From Phallusia mammillata (lineage: Eukaryota > Chordata > Ascidiacea > Phlebobranchia > Ascidiidae), in the NCBI GenBank assembly GCA_003260075.1, contig QLIY01000816.1:1-64000 (forward strand): a stretch of DNA of 64,000 nucleotides. Reading direction: 5' to 3'. Below the pieces are notes generated by a model that saw only the letters and a list, made by a program, of their open reading frames with translations, made no database searches and had not been told where the DNA came from. The translations under genes were made by a program, and so were the position numbers. Numbering within the stretch: position 1 is the first letter of the stretch; every line of letters begins with the position of its first letter. Of this stretch, positions 37,057 to 49,900 are shown in pieces.

Positions 37057-40000
37057 TGACTATTCTTCACAAATGTCAAATGTCCTCATTTATTACCAAG
37101 TTTTATTTTACAATACAATGATCCAACGGCCTACTAATCCATACTGCCATGACAGCATAGTCATTCTCTTATCTTGAATACATGCAACTGTCTTACAGCG
37201 TAAGGCCAATGCGCATGACTGACTACCTTTCATGCATTTGCTGAGGTAAGGATGCCCCGCTTGCCAGCTGCGTTGCTGATGGGCATCAGACCGTAAAACG
37301 GCGTTCTTTTCCGCTTCATAAATTTCGGTTCTGACAAGCCGTTTTATCTGAAGAACTTCAAAACGCTCGCATTAATCAGATTATTCGATTTCAGTAATTC
37401 GTTGCCTTACATAAATTGAATACGACTGTGGCCTAAACCATAAACGCCTGAAATCGCTGCTTAATGCGAACAATTAAATTTAATTAGGAACTGGCAAAGG
37501 GCGAAATCAAAATTTGATATCGGCCTGTAGACCGGAAAAGGCTAATTTGTGGAGTACAAGCCACTTTATTCATTCAACGGCGGGGCGCGCGTATCAAAAC
37601 ATGAAGCATATTTGCAAACACGGTCTGCAGTCAGAACATGAATGCTTTCTGCGTTGATTTAACTGGCAAATGTGAAATTACGAAAAATCAATTTGGATCT
37701 GCACAACGAAGACATTAGTTCTTTGTTTGGCAAATCAACGCTTTTTGGAAGCCTAATGCGATAATGACTGGTTTTGACTTAAGAAGTACAACGCCCAAAT
37801 CCAAACTGAAGATATATGCGAAATGATGTCTAGCAATTACAGAGATTGTTTGTGTAATTATGTATTTGATTGCTACATTGCCATTCCTTTGCTGTATGTT
37901 GACCACTTTTCAACGCAGGTTCAATTCACAACAAAACAATAATTACGCGTGACAGGACTATGTTTACGATACAGTGGCAAATGAATATAAAATTGTCAGC
38001 GCAACTATTACAACATTCCATGCGCTGGTGCAAAACGCCTCAAGGTTTTTATATGCAAACAACTTCATAAGAAATCGAGGTCGCTTCGGGGCGGCTTTCT
38101 CTGAAATGACGAGGTGAGAAAGGTGCATAGGGTTGTAATCAAACCGCTGATTTGCGTAAACCAAACTTTCACTTTAACCACACAGCAAAAGCACTTTACA
38201 GAGATTGGTTCTCTAACAAATTTTAAAGAAACCCAAACATTACCGATTTGGTTGTATAAACAAACCAACTTTCGATGTTTTAAGTGTGTCAATCAGTTCA
38301 TTGACTGACATTTATTTATGCTAAGGTAAATGCTAAACCTTTACAGCAAAACTCACTCTTTGACCATATAACATATCACGCAGGCAATACTTTGTAGTGA
38401 GCTGACAACCAGTTTATAACATCAAAAAACAAACAATGCTGTCAGTCATTATAAACAAGCTACATCTAAAAGTCGTGGTAATGCAAACGGAAACAATATC
38501 GAGAACTTGTCTCAAATCTTTTCTAACAAAACCTAGACCAAAAAGATTTTTTTCTCACAAAACTTCAACAAAAAGAATTTCCAGGCCACTCAACTTTGGG
38601 TCGCGACCCCTGCGTTGGGAAACACTGCCTCAAAGGACACGACCCCGGTCGCGTACGAATAATTAGGCTCACGGCCTCACGCTCTCTGCCGTGCAATGTC
38701 GCACGAGAAAAAACTACACCAAAAGAGTCAACATTACAGAAAGTTCACCCGAAGGACAGCAAGCGCGGTCTGAACCCCGTTCGGTTACGGTCATGCAGAG
38801 TTCAAAAGCCTCCTTTGGTATGTTTGTCTTCAGGTGGGTAAAGACTTTGACCCATTGCCTCTTTCCTACCGGGGAACAGTGGGTAAAACGTTCTTACCGG
38901 AAGGAGTTCTGTTGCGCAAACCGACAACACTTAACACAGCTGAAAAATAGCGTGCGAAGTCCTAACTGTTGTTTTTCTCGGTCGGAGGGTTCGGTTCGCC
39001 TGGTCGCATTTCACCGATTTGACTAATTAAAAACAATACGACGTTTAACTCAGTTTCTGGAGGTTGAATTCTGCAGTGAACTGTGCATGGTTAAACCAAC
39101 TGCAAGTTGTTTTTCAGCACTCCACTTTAAACAGTTCTTGGTCTACAATTCAACCACATGTATTTAGCTCACGACTTACACCAGAAAACGCTTCCGTCCT
39201 CTTTTAATGCTTCAAATTAGCGGTTATCAACGACAAGCAAATGTAACCACATTGCACACACAAAGCACAGTCAAAGTCGCGTGTTCAATGAATGCCTTGA
39301 TACCGCCGGTCAAACTTCAGACCCTGAACGTGTGGTACGACAATTATGAATTGCGACCAGCTGGTGCCATTGGCCCACAAGAGGGAAGCGCAGCCGTTGC
39401 ACTGGGCACATAACGGTCTAAGGGGCCCACGAATATCAGAGTTTATTCTTAAATGGAAACTTCTTTATCAATGTCTTCTTTGTTGATTTAAAGCTAAAAA
39501 TCGTTGCCTGTACATTGATTTTTTTCGACTTTTAATAGCGGAACTGAATCATCTACTGAGAGCTATAGTTTTAGAAAAGGGACTTAAACCAGCATATTTA
39601 TTCCGTCAGGGAACGTCTGGGACATCATCTGGGCAATGTATTATTCTATTTTATGTCGAAAAGTTCCGTTGAAAACAACTTTGACATGGAAAACAGCTTG
39701 TTCTTTCGACATAAGCGATTCCCAGTAATTGTCGATTGTTACGTTTCACAACGCACGAGCGAGTTTCAAACCTCAGCCCGTACTCTTTACAAAAGACTAT
39801 CGTTGTTCTTTTTCTGTTTTCCGTAAACTTTCGAGACAGTGTTGTGACACAGCTGTTAATTCAGCATTTGCAACTTTTATCTAATCTAATTTGTTTTGTA
39901 ACACATAAGGAAAAAAACATCGTCAATAACCTAATAGAAGCATTTGCTACACGCAGCCAAACAAATGTTTCAGACTCTATTAAAACCATCGACCCGCATA

Positions 40001-40928
40001 AATGTCCTCCGGCATTTACTTTTAAATTTACCGATTAGTTTCCCCATGTAAGCTTGTATCAAAACACCATTGCGGCAGAAAATGCTTGCTGAACTATCCC
40101 GTGCTACACAATTTGTAATTCATAAAGCAACAGCATTTTTGCTTGGCTTTCAAATAGCTAACATGTTATCAAACGGAAATTATGACAATGAATTACAAAA
40201 TAAATAAATAAAAATAATGTATAATAAATTTTCTGTTTATGCATTTTAAAGCCAGCTAACTCAACACAAACGCCTCTAAAAAATTGTCGTACAATCACAA
40301 TAAACACCTTGAAGTACTTCATACTAAACCGAACCTGCTGAACTTTTGCCGCAAAACTATGTTTAATCTGCTAATACTTCGTATGCTCGTGTTTCAGGTA
40401 AAAAAAGAGATTCATTCTTTACCGAGGCGCAAGAACGCGTCCTTCTGACCTTGGGCATTTCTAGTTACGACTATAAAGTGCGCGGTCGCATTTCTGTATT
40501 TCTCCTATACCTGCAGGCAATGATAAAAATACATTTCTACTGGTCGTAAAAAGTTATGTTTACCGATTGCTTTTACCCTATTAATATGCCATGTCGACTA
40601 TCCAATAAAAAAGTACACATTTCGATTTTTTTATGTTGGGTTTTTTAGCCTTCCAAAACACAAATTTCAGCATCTTGTTTGATTTAATTGACAACATAAA
40701 CTAACTTTAGGGGTCAAGCAGACCAATTTAACCAATACAGAAAAAGACTGTACACCACAATGACTCAAAATGCTATAGCGTTTATTAAATTTATATCTCA
40801 TTTGAGTGTAAAAGGCTGAAAACATCCACACAATGTTAGTAATGTTTCTGTAACCTGTTTTATACTTTACACAAAGTCTTACTTAAAACTGCAAAGTTCC
40901 ATTTAAAACTGCATTGTGTAATCTGTCT
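37057..40928. other. Intergenic stretch without a recognised gene
   Basis: Upstream of FATP copy 1. I examined both strands and found no splice-bounded exon similar to the other genes and no RNA gene. The only item of note is a hAT-like end at 38582-38627. Open frames such as those around 38600-39030 have no recognisable features. Confidence 0.5.
38582..38627 (-). mobile_element. hAT end relic
   Basis: On the minus strand it reads CAGTGTTTCCCAACGCAGG followed by GGTCGCGACCC, a typical hAT terminus. A partner end was not located. Confidence 0.45.
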
Positions 40929-40936
40929 GTCTAAAC

Positions 40937-41760
40937 CAGTGGTTCTTAACCGGTGTTCGATCGAACCCCAGGGGTTCGGCAACGCCGAATCAGGGTCTCG
41001 ACGAAGGTCTTTTTGAAGTACAATACAAATGCTTGTTTTTTTCAAACTTTAGGGTCTATAGTCGCTAAAAACGGCAATTTGTATCGGCTCAATATCAAAA
41101 CACTGGAAGGTTAAACTTAGACAGGGGTGTTTTAAACTGCTCTAAACAGTTTTTGTGGTACTAAAAAGAGTATTACCAGCCTAATAACCATATGTGTCAG
41201 ACTTTTTGTACGCCTATTGTGTGCCAACAATGCGAACAAAACAGGTACCACAAGCATCACAATATAGATTGTGACATCATAAACACTTAAGACTGATCTC
41301 ACCGCTGTGCAGCTCAATCTATGCACCGAGCTAGAAATTAATCTGGGCTTTTTGGGCGCTATTAGATGGTAAATACATGATATAAACCAAGTATTTTAAA
41401 ACAAAAATAAGCAGGTAAATGGGTAAAATAAGAATCTGCGACGCGGCCGTCCTAGCAAAATGGTTGTGCAACCCTGCTCTAAGGTTTTCTTTTCATTTTT
41501 TTGACCTAACAAAGAGGATTGTTCGCGGTAAAAACTAAAAATTGCCGGAATTAAAGCAATCCTGAAACAAGTTGCTTGTATTATGATGTCAGAATTTAAC
41601 AAAATGACAAACAGTAACTGTTGCCACTACGTTTGAACAAAAACTAATTATGACCCACCAAACAAAATGGGTTAAAAACCTAGGATGTAACTTGGGGTTC
41701 GACCAAAGGCTGAAGAATATCGTAGGGGTTCGGCCGTTATAAAAAGGTTAAGAACCACTG
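40937..41760. mobile_element. hAT element carrying a nested insertion
   Basis: Perfect inverted ends CAGTGGTTCTTAACC and GGTTAAGAACCACTG with an 8-bp duplication GTCTAAAC (40929-40936, 41761-41768). GGGGTTCGGC phrases lie near both ends. A second element occupies 41122-41476. Confidence 0.92.
41122..41476. mobile_element. Nested hAT element
   Basis: Begins CAGGGGTGTTTTAAAC and ends GGTTGTGCAACCCTG. Its interior (ATTACCAGCCTAATAACC, TACGCCTATTGTGTGCC, GCGGCCGTC) matches the 36547-37048 element. Flanking 8-mers do not match well, so the ends are approximate. Confidence 0.7.
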
Positions 41761-41768
41761 GTCTAAAC

Positions 41769-43224
41769 TAAAAAGCTTTCATGCATACAGAAGTTTCCAT
41801 TTGCGGAGCCCGTTAGCATAAGAACACTCGACTCGAAACTGACTCATTAACCCTACTTAACACCCTTTGGTGTGATTTTGTCCGAAATTGTGACAGTCTT
41901 AGTCACTTCACTGGTATTTACTTGCAAACGTTTCTTAGGATACACATTTAGTAGCGCCCCAGGTTCAACTAAAACCCCGTAAAACATTCTCCCAAGTGCG
42001 CAGCCTACCCTTAAGGGAGAAATGCAACATACGCACCCTAACCACGAAACTAATGTTTGTTTTCATTCAGATGTTTGCAATTAAAGTAAAAGCTGTTTCG
42101 TGACATCACGCCACAGCACGATTTGTGACGTAATAAAGCGTCTGCTTTCAGTTAATCACGAAACGCAGCTACCATAGTTGTTATCAAGGGATAAAATAAT
42201 TTTGAGACAAAGCACTACAAAGCAACAAAACAGAAATAAAATTTGACACAAAATGGCTGTCCCAAGCCCTTAAAAACAATGATTTACCCTACTTGGATAA
42301 GCGGTTTGAACCTGCTCTTTAGTACTTTCAAAATGAATGCTTTACAAACAAAAATCAAATTACTGGTCCTGCAACAAACCTACAAAATGATTTTAGTCAC
42401 AACCACAAGTATCATGACTATTGTATTGGTTTAATAAAAGCTTTCATAACCATTTATTAAAGTCATAAACATACACCAGGTACAGAAGTGTCAGTCTATG
42501 TTTAAGGCAATATGGTTAAGCTTGTGAATCTTCATTTGCTGAAACACAAATAAAATGGCCTGCAGAAAAGCATGTCAGACAAGCCAAGACAAGCATCGTA
42601 CACACACGCTTCCGAACTGCTGAGCTCCAGGGCAAAACGGCTTACTTGAATTTAGGCTGCCGAAACTTTTCACTGAATTAAAACTACTGCCCAGTCTTTT
42701 CCAATCTAAACGTGTAATCAGAACGTTTTTAATTATCAGATCGTGTGACAGCCCCTTTTGAATGAGAAACGTTCTGATGACACGTTCAGATTCAGTAAGT
42801 AGTATTTGCTGATAAATTCCGCGTCAAAAGTGCATGTACGGAGATTTGATACTAAAAGCGGATTGTGGCCTTGGGAAAGTCCCTTGGGCCATGAACCTTT
42901 GAACGATTGACCAGACAATTAATTAAAGCCAAACTGAAAATTAGGCCCTAATGAAAAACTAATTGTATATCCTCTTAATTAAGCGAAACCAAGGCTTGTT
43001 TGTTCGTTACTTTTGCTTCTTGGCTTGGTCAAGCAATGCCTAAACAAACATGTTGATATGCAGGCAAGTATAATTTAATACAAGTAGGTACAGGTCAAAA
43101 TGTATTGGTGTCGATTTTCTACGACTATATAGCAATGCGCTTATTCCTCACAATCATTCCCAAACATTTATACCCAACAAGTGACCCAGAATAAAACACG
43201 TAAAAATACAAATAACAAGTGATA
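41769..43224. other. Intergenic stretch without a recognised gene
   Basis: No exon, RNA gene or transposon end recognised on either strand. Confidence 0.45.
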
Positions 43225-44960
43225 CAAAGTAAGTTACGATAGATCGATTTTTAGGGCACGTTTAACTTCGCTAGTTGAAATAACAGACGTGACAAAATGC
43301 TGCCTTGAGGTAAGCCATGTGTTGGTGTAACTGCTGTGTTGTTTTCAATTGGAAATGAAGATACTGATTAAGTCCAGTGGTCCGCCCCTGATGCCATAGT
43401 ACTGCAATTTATGTTCTAAGTTTGGTGATTTATAAGACGGTTGTGACTGTCTAAACTTTGTAAAATGTTTTCATGTAGGTCTGAGGAATTTATGCAGTTG
43501 CATTGTGATAATTTCTCAAGGATTTTGCAATATATTGGGGTCATGGAAATTGGTGTGTAATCCGATCATGATATTGGACTTTTTACCTTAGGTATGGGTG
43601 TAATATGACTTATTTTTAAACAAGTAGAAATATGGAATATTGCCAGGCATTCATTATAAAGGTCTGTTAACTATGGGGTGATAACTTCTATTGCTATTTT
43701 GATTACCCAAATGGGTATCTAGTGAGTGATTTTTTTGTGATTTAAAGATTTTATTTGCTTTTGTACATCAAACTCTGTAGTGGGTGCTAAGAAAAAAGAT
43801 TTGGGGATGCTGTTCTTTAAGTATAACTGATATTGTGTTTTTGTGGATTGTATTTGCTCTGCTATTTTTTCCCGACAGTAAAAAAATGTTCATTCATTTG
43901 TATTGCTATGTCATTGCTATCCATGTACATGTTAGTTTGTTGAGTTTCATTATTGGTAATTTCTTTTACTGTTTTTCAGGTTTGTTTTGAAAGTGTTGTT
44001 GTTTTGTACCCAGGTGGCTGATGATGACCGATATGGCCCCTTCGCCATCCACCTGTTGCTTGCCTATTGTATTTTATTTGCATGCAATAACCGTGTATAT
44101 GTAACTGCAAATAAATAAATATGATGTGATGTTGTTGTTTTGCTTATTGCTTAGTTTGTTGTTGTAAAGTTTGTATTTGATAACATTGTTGTGATTTTTG
44201 TGTTTGTAACATTTTCGGAATAGTTTTGTTTTAGTTGATTTGAAAAAGGCTTTTGTTATCTATTGTTTTGTTTTAATTTTGTTTCTCTTCTAGAAAAGTG
44301 ACATAATGGAGCATGGTCTTGTACGGTAGATGTGAATATATTTATAAATGTGGTAAATTTATAGTCAAGGTCGTTGGAAGTTACACATGCCAAGTGATGC
44401 AAATTCAAACATAACCTTATGTCAATGTCAACTAAAAAGTCTTCAGTGTGAAAGTTTTTGAGTGTCCTTACAATCAAGGGAGTTTTTTTTTCTGGAGGTG
44501 TGTTGAGCAGTGGATATCTATTATGATTGGTAATAAATATCCACTGCTCATTTTAGAATTAAGCGGTTTGATATTTCAAATTTTAGAATTGCTGGTAGTA
44601 TGTGGTGTGTTGAAATTGTATAAAAATGATCTAAACAAGAAGGTGGACTGTATCTGGTTGGGTGAGTGACAGGAATATTGCATTCTGTGCTGTGTATGAG
44701 ATTTACATAGTTTTTAATCTTCACCGAATTCATGATATTTTTAAGATTTATATTAATGTCTCCGCCAACATAGTTTATGTCTAATTTTTTGTTGCATTTG
44801 ATCTATTGATTGGATAAATCTTATCTCAAAATCTTTAAAGTCTCGACAATGGTGGCGATAAATTACACCTGTACTGATAGTATGTCCTAGGTGTTTTACA
44901 TCTATCTACAAATATTCGCGCTGGTGCAGACCATTGATAGTTAAGTTATATCCGCTGATG
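43225..44960 (-). mobile_element. Decayed non-LTR retrotransposon (LINE) fragment
   Basis: Read on the minus strand with several frame changes, it gives endonuclease pieces GVIYRHH (about 44860) and HPTRYSPPSCLDHFY (about 44630), then the pre-RT phrase HAPLCHFSRRETKLK (about 44290). Reverse-transcriptase pieces follow: an ISMTPIYCKILEKL-like stretch (about 43530) and YYGIRGGP then GLPQGSIL (about 43400-43290). Order and spacing fit an APE-type LINE ORF2. Many stops show it is dead. The clade was not resolved. Confidence 0.75.
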
Positions 44961-45048
44961 TCGGTTTCAAAAGGTACCTGTTTGATATTTATTTTCGATT
45001 TTGAAATAGAATAACTGAGAGTGGGTATGACATTTCAGTTAAGAGTTC

Positions 45049-45209
45049 AAGGTTGGACTTCTCCCACTGTTTGCTTTTCGATATCAGGCTTATGTAGTCA
45101 CTCACAAAGGAAATGTCTTCTGCCAGCCAAGTGTAGAACTTCTTAATCAACCACCATATACAGTTTTTTATAGCAAGTGGTATTACCAGCAAATACGACA
45201 AAAAATCAT
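45049..45209 (-). pseudogene. Orphan first exon of a lost FATP copy
   Basis: On the minus strand it reads [29 protein letters not shown] and KQWEKSNL, matching exon 1 of the FATP genes at 52025/54223 and 62737. The ATG at 45209 is out of frame because a T run is one base shorter than in the 54223 copy. Similarity stops at CCAACCTT before the donor site. No other exons of this copy remain; LINE sequence lies downstream. Confidence 0.8.
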
Positions 45210-45421
45210 TGTGTGTCGGACAATGGTTGTTACGTAAACAGGGCGATGATCCTTAAAAACCTAAACAAAAGCGAAAACACTGTCAGTTGAAGTTCAGAAA
45301 ACCCGTTTTGAGTGCAAACACAAATCTTTACAAGCACAAAAAAGAAAATCGCTATTTCCGGTCCTCATCTGTTGACGGGGCCCTCGACAAAAAAGTCTAC
45401 AATCTCGCAGAAGATGTACAA

Positions 45422-46104
45422 CAGGTGTGGCCAACCCGCGGCTCGCGAGCCGCATGCGGCTCATCTCAACTAGACTTGCATCCANTTCAATCCGTTGGTT
45501 TTCGGGTTACGACGAACGTTGTATTTTATGGGAAGTTTGCCTTGGGTTTGATTTGAGCAAAATGCATTAGTGACGTCGCAATGGTGGTAAATGCATTAGT
45601 GACGTCGCAATGAATTTAGTTTCGCCACTTAGCATTTTTGTTAAACTCGGCGACTACGTTTGGGGCGCATGCGCATTAGATGAAAATACCGCAAAGTTTT
45701 TCCCCCGGGAAAATTTTTTGAGAAAACAATTTTTGTCAAGTTAGCCTTTAAAATGACAGAAAAAAAAATGTTTTTAGCAATTCACCAGACATGAATCTCA
45801 CCGCACGTTATTAATAGAATGAGACAAAAAGGATATTTTAATATATTTGATTTTGTTTGTGAGATTCGTTGAAAGGGGAGTTTTGTGTGAGAGACACTGT
45901 TGAAAATGACTGGCCGTGGTCTGTACAAGTCCAATTGGTGTCATTATTATGTTGGTGTGCGACATTTGGAATAAATCTGGCTAAGCACAGGTCTCTGTGT
46001 GTGAGGAAGGTACAAGGCATATGTGCTTATGTGTATAATGTGGCTCTTTGTGTTAACGCAATAAAAAATATGGCTCTTTGGCTTCGACCGGTTGGCCACC
46101 CCTG
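45422..46104. mobile_element. hAT element with an N
   Basis: Ends CAGGTGTGGCCAACC and GGTTGGCCACCCCTG with an 8-bp duplication ATGTACAA (45414-45421, 46105-46112). It contains a single N at 45485 and a tandem 24-bp repeat (AAATGCATTAGTGACGTCGC) near 45561 and 45591. It inserted in the old promoter region of the lost FATP copy. Confidence 0.92.
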
Positions 46105-46112
46105 ATGTACAA

Positions 46113-46900
46113 CAAGTATTATTCAGGTTTGTTTGTCAAGTAACACAGTTTGCTTTAGTATTCACTACTTTGCAGTTTCCCTGTTAACATATGCAGCGAT
46201 GGCAACGTTGGGAACTTAATCACCGCACAACACGGAACAATTAAAATGTCCGGCGCTCTATGCTTTCCGTACATTTTATGGTTTGACTCACGCCTTCTCA
46301 ATATTACATAACATATCTGAGGTGCATCTGATAAGTCCTTGTTACAACACGACATAAATGCGTTTCGGAGTTCGTAAACTCCCAATACAACGAGTTGGGT
46401 CACAAATTACAATGTTTCGATCCACGTTTTTTAAACGAAGGAATAATCGTATGTCAACCACACTCCAATTATTTGCAGATGTTTGGCGAGTTTGTCACTT
46501 TTATATGCAGCAGATCCAAGTTCCCAAATGATTTCTTCCGAACTGACGAAAAACAAAATGGCGATCACCGAATTTTATTCGCCCACTGTTATTACTTGGC
46601 TAACGTAAATTCACACTTGCGCGTTGCGAAGGAAATGACACACAGAAAAATACAAACGGATATAAAACAGCGCAATTTATTGAGAAACATAAGTTCAGGG
46701 GAAAAGTGCTTCCACCTATAGGGATTAGTCAAGGACAATCGTATTATGTTCAAGTTCACACATACGCTTTTTTCTGCGCGGCACATATCCCTCACATATC
46801 GGCAGAGGCTGCTTTCTACACTACATCATTTTGTAAAAACAATTTTGGTGCAATTGGCCAACTTCTTACACAAACTGAAACACAAACTTCATTAAATACA
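46113..46900. repeat. Relic upstream region of the lost FATP copy
   Basis: TTTGCAGTTTCCCTGTTAAC, the ATGTCCGGCGCTC region and ACTCACGCCTTCT recur upstream of the FATP genes near 52240-52540, 54490-54650 and 62995-63140. No coding exon is seen. Confidence 0.65.
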
Positions 46901-46976
46901 TAAAATACGAACAAATACGTTTTGTGCACATGTTAGTAAGCAAGAACTAATATAACACACTCTGCGCAGTAGAACG

Positions 46977-49900
46977 TTAAACTCGAATCTTCCCATTTTT
47001 AATTCCGTCCTGCATTTCGGGAGTAAGGAGAACATATGTTTTCTTGCTCGTGCCCAGGAAGTAAATCTTATCATCGACAATCTCTAAATCAAATCCTTCC
47101 TTTCGCAAGTTTACTTTTCGTTGCTTCAAAGTTCCAGTCAATTCAAAACAATCTTGTACTCTGTGAGATTACACGAATAAAACTTAGATATTAAACAAAA
47201 TCACACAGATTTGAAGTAAGATTAACCAGTAACATTTTCGCAGGAAGTTTGTATGTTTACTAAAACCTATGAATTAAGTAAAACATACTGAACTTCTATA
47301 TATTTTGGTGAGGGTAATCTAAAAGGACAAAGAGCCGAATAATTTCAACCGAAACGGACCGATCCAAAAAAACTCACAATGTACGTAAAAAAGCTTTTGT
47401 TATACTTGTCATGTAGCAAAGATTTACCTGACAAAACAGGGTCTTGCATAAGAAGCAAGATTTTTACAGACATAGTCGTAAAAAGCTTTGCAATCCAGTT
47501 CATCATCTTCCAATACAACTGCTGCCATACCAGCTTGACCTTCACTACCTGGAAACGTTATAAAACAGTATTTAATGTTTTTTGGACTGAGCATCTAAAA
47601 CTAAAGTACAGCAAGGGAATAAATCTGGTTTGGTGATTAAACAGGAATTCCGTTCACAAACCTGGAATCTCGACCCCATATACATTGGCCTCCTTGACTC
47701 CTGGACCTTGCACAACAATATCGCTCACTTCATTTGTCGAAACGTTCTCGCCTTTCCACCGATAGGTGTCGCCAACACGGTCACGAAAATACACGTGATA
47801 ATTTTCGTCGCACATGAATAGGTCTCCGGTGTTGAAATATCTGTCACCGTCCTATTAAACAACAAATTGTAAGCAATGCCGCTATTATACACGTGACATA
47901 TGACGATTGACCTTGAAAATGTCGTGAAGGATTTTCTTCTCGGATAGAGCTTTTTTGCCTTTGTACTCACATAAAGCCACCGTTTTGTCAATTTTTCCCA
48001 CCAAAAGACCAGGTTCATTTGCATCGGCGACGATGGCACTAAATGGGTTGGAAAAAATAGTTTAATTGCAGAATAACCTTACCTAGACATTGTCGCTAAT
48101 ATTTGGCAGATTCATATGATATATTAATGTATTTAATAACACCTGGATTAATTCTCACCGTCCATTCTTGTCCCGCACCAGTTCATCGGCTTCGGAATTG
48201 TATTTTACCAAAACGCCGTTCGTAAGTTTCTAAACAACACATGATTTATTTTTAAACACAACAAAATATATGTCAATTTAACAGAATGATGATATTACCA
48301 CTCATATTAGGCAAAAATTTTATAAACTTGTCGATCATAATAAAAAGCAAGATCATTCACTTTAAGTTAAAGACAACAACTGTTTAATCTCTGCTTGCTG
48401 ACAAAACTGTTTATTAAACCCCTTAACGAACAACCAAACCTTCCAAAGTGGACTCATCGTTCCAAGGCATCCAAATTTATTGTGGTAGTTGATAAAACCC
48501 ACGTTACCCTCGGTAGCCCCGTAAAACTCCATCACATGAATATTTTCACCATAGCGATCCAGAAAAGTCCGCCAAACATCAGGTCGCAAACCGTTTCCCA
48601 CCATAGCTCGAACTTTGTGGCTACGATCATCAGCAGTCTACAACAGGGAGATTTTGTTTAATTAGGAAAACAAACAAACAAACAAGGTGACTTGAAGATT
48701 AATGTCATGGAGCTTAATGCCAATGAGCACAGAGAATTGGGTATCGAAAGCTATGTTTATGCCTTGTATAGTTTGTTGTCTTACCCAACGTTTTTAAGTT
48801 GTGTACTTTGTGTCGCGAGAATATAAGAATTATATCATAAAGTACATGTTTGACTGTAAAGTCATAACAATAGAAATAATACCGACAACAAAGAAATAAA
48901 AATGTGCATGTTCAAATTAACAAGGATATCAAGACAATGATAATTAGAGTTATTGTAGTGATGCACCGAATCGGTTAATTTAAGTTCGGATCGAAACCGA
49001 ATATTCGATCAAGGGGGGGGGGTTGTAGTGGTGTACCGAATCGGTTAATTTAAGTTCGGATCGAAACCGAATATTCGATCAAATCATTTGTGACATCACG
49101 TGATTTGTGACGTTCATATGCTGCGCCTTTCACATGAAAACATGTTTTGTTGCCAGTAAAATAGTGGTGTTACCATAGAGAATTGTTCTCTTTCATTGTA
49201 AATCTTGCTTCGTGAGTATTGTGGTGCGCTGTAAGCGAATGATTTACTTATCCTTTGTAAAGAATGGACAAAAGTTTTTGTGTGTTTGACGTAATTAAGC
49301 GAAAAGGGCACGATTTACGCTTCAAAGTTGTGTTTGAAACACATTCGGTTTTAACCGAATAATTGCGACAAACCAAATATTCCGTGCATCATTAGTAGCC
49401 TATTTAAAAACCGTTGGTTGTTTGCAGACATATCGCATCGTCTCGCCGATGTACTGAATGATAGTGACGTTAAACTTGCGACAATCTGGCCAAAACTGGC
49501 TGGCTGAAAATTTCTTCCTTAAAGCAATCGCAGAACCTTCAAATAAGACATCAGCTTAAACAGGCTAGAAATAAGAATGTGGCAAGATATGAAAGTGAAA
49601 GACATGTTTGAAACGGTCGTCATAACAAGAGCTATATTGTAATGTAAAATGAGAAGGACTTCCATAGCACTTTTTTAACTTGCTTTTGTAATGTTTCAAT
49701 GCTTTAGAAAAAAATGACTTAGTAAAACGGCATGGAGAAAGAGTACCTTAAAAAACCATAGTCTATAACAGGGGTTCTTAACCAGGGGTGCGAGAACTGT
49801 TCCTGGGGGTGCGGTGGATGCTGAATCATTAAGGTTGGTTAGGTCTATTCTATTTGAGCAATTACAGAAGGGGGAGCGAAAATGGGTTGTTGATTTGAAA

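Noticed and set aside
38436-39026. Overlapping plus-strand frames in the gap upstream of FATP copy 1
   Set aside because: No recognisable motif, no splice-compatible partner and partial overlap with a hAT end relic.
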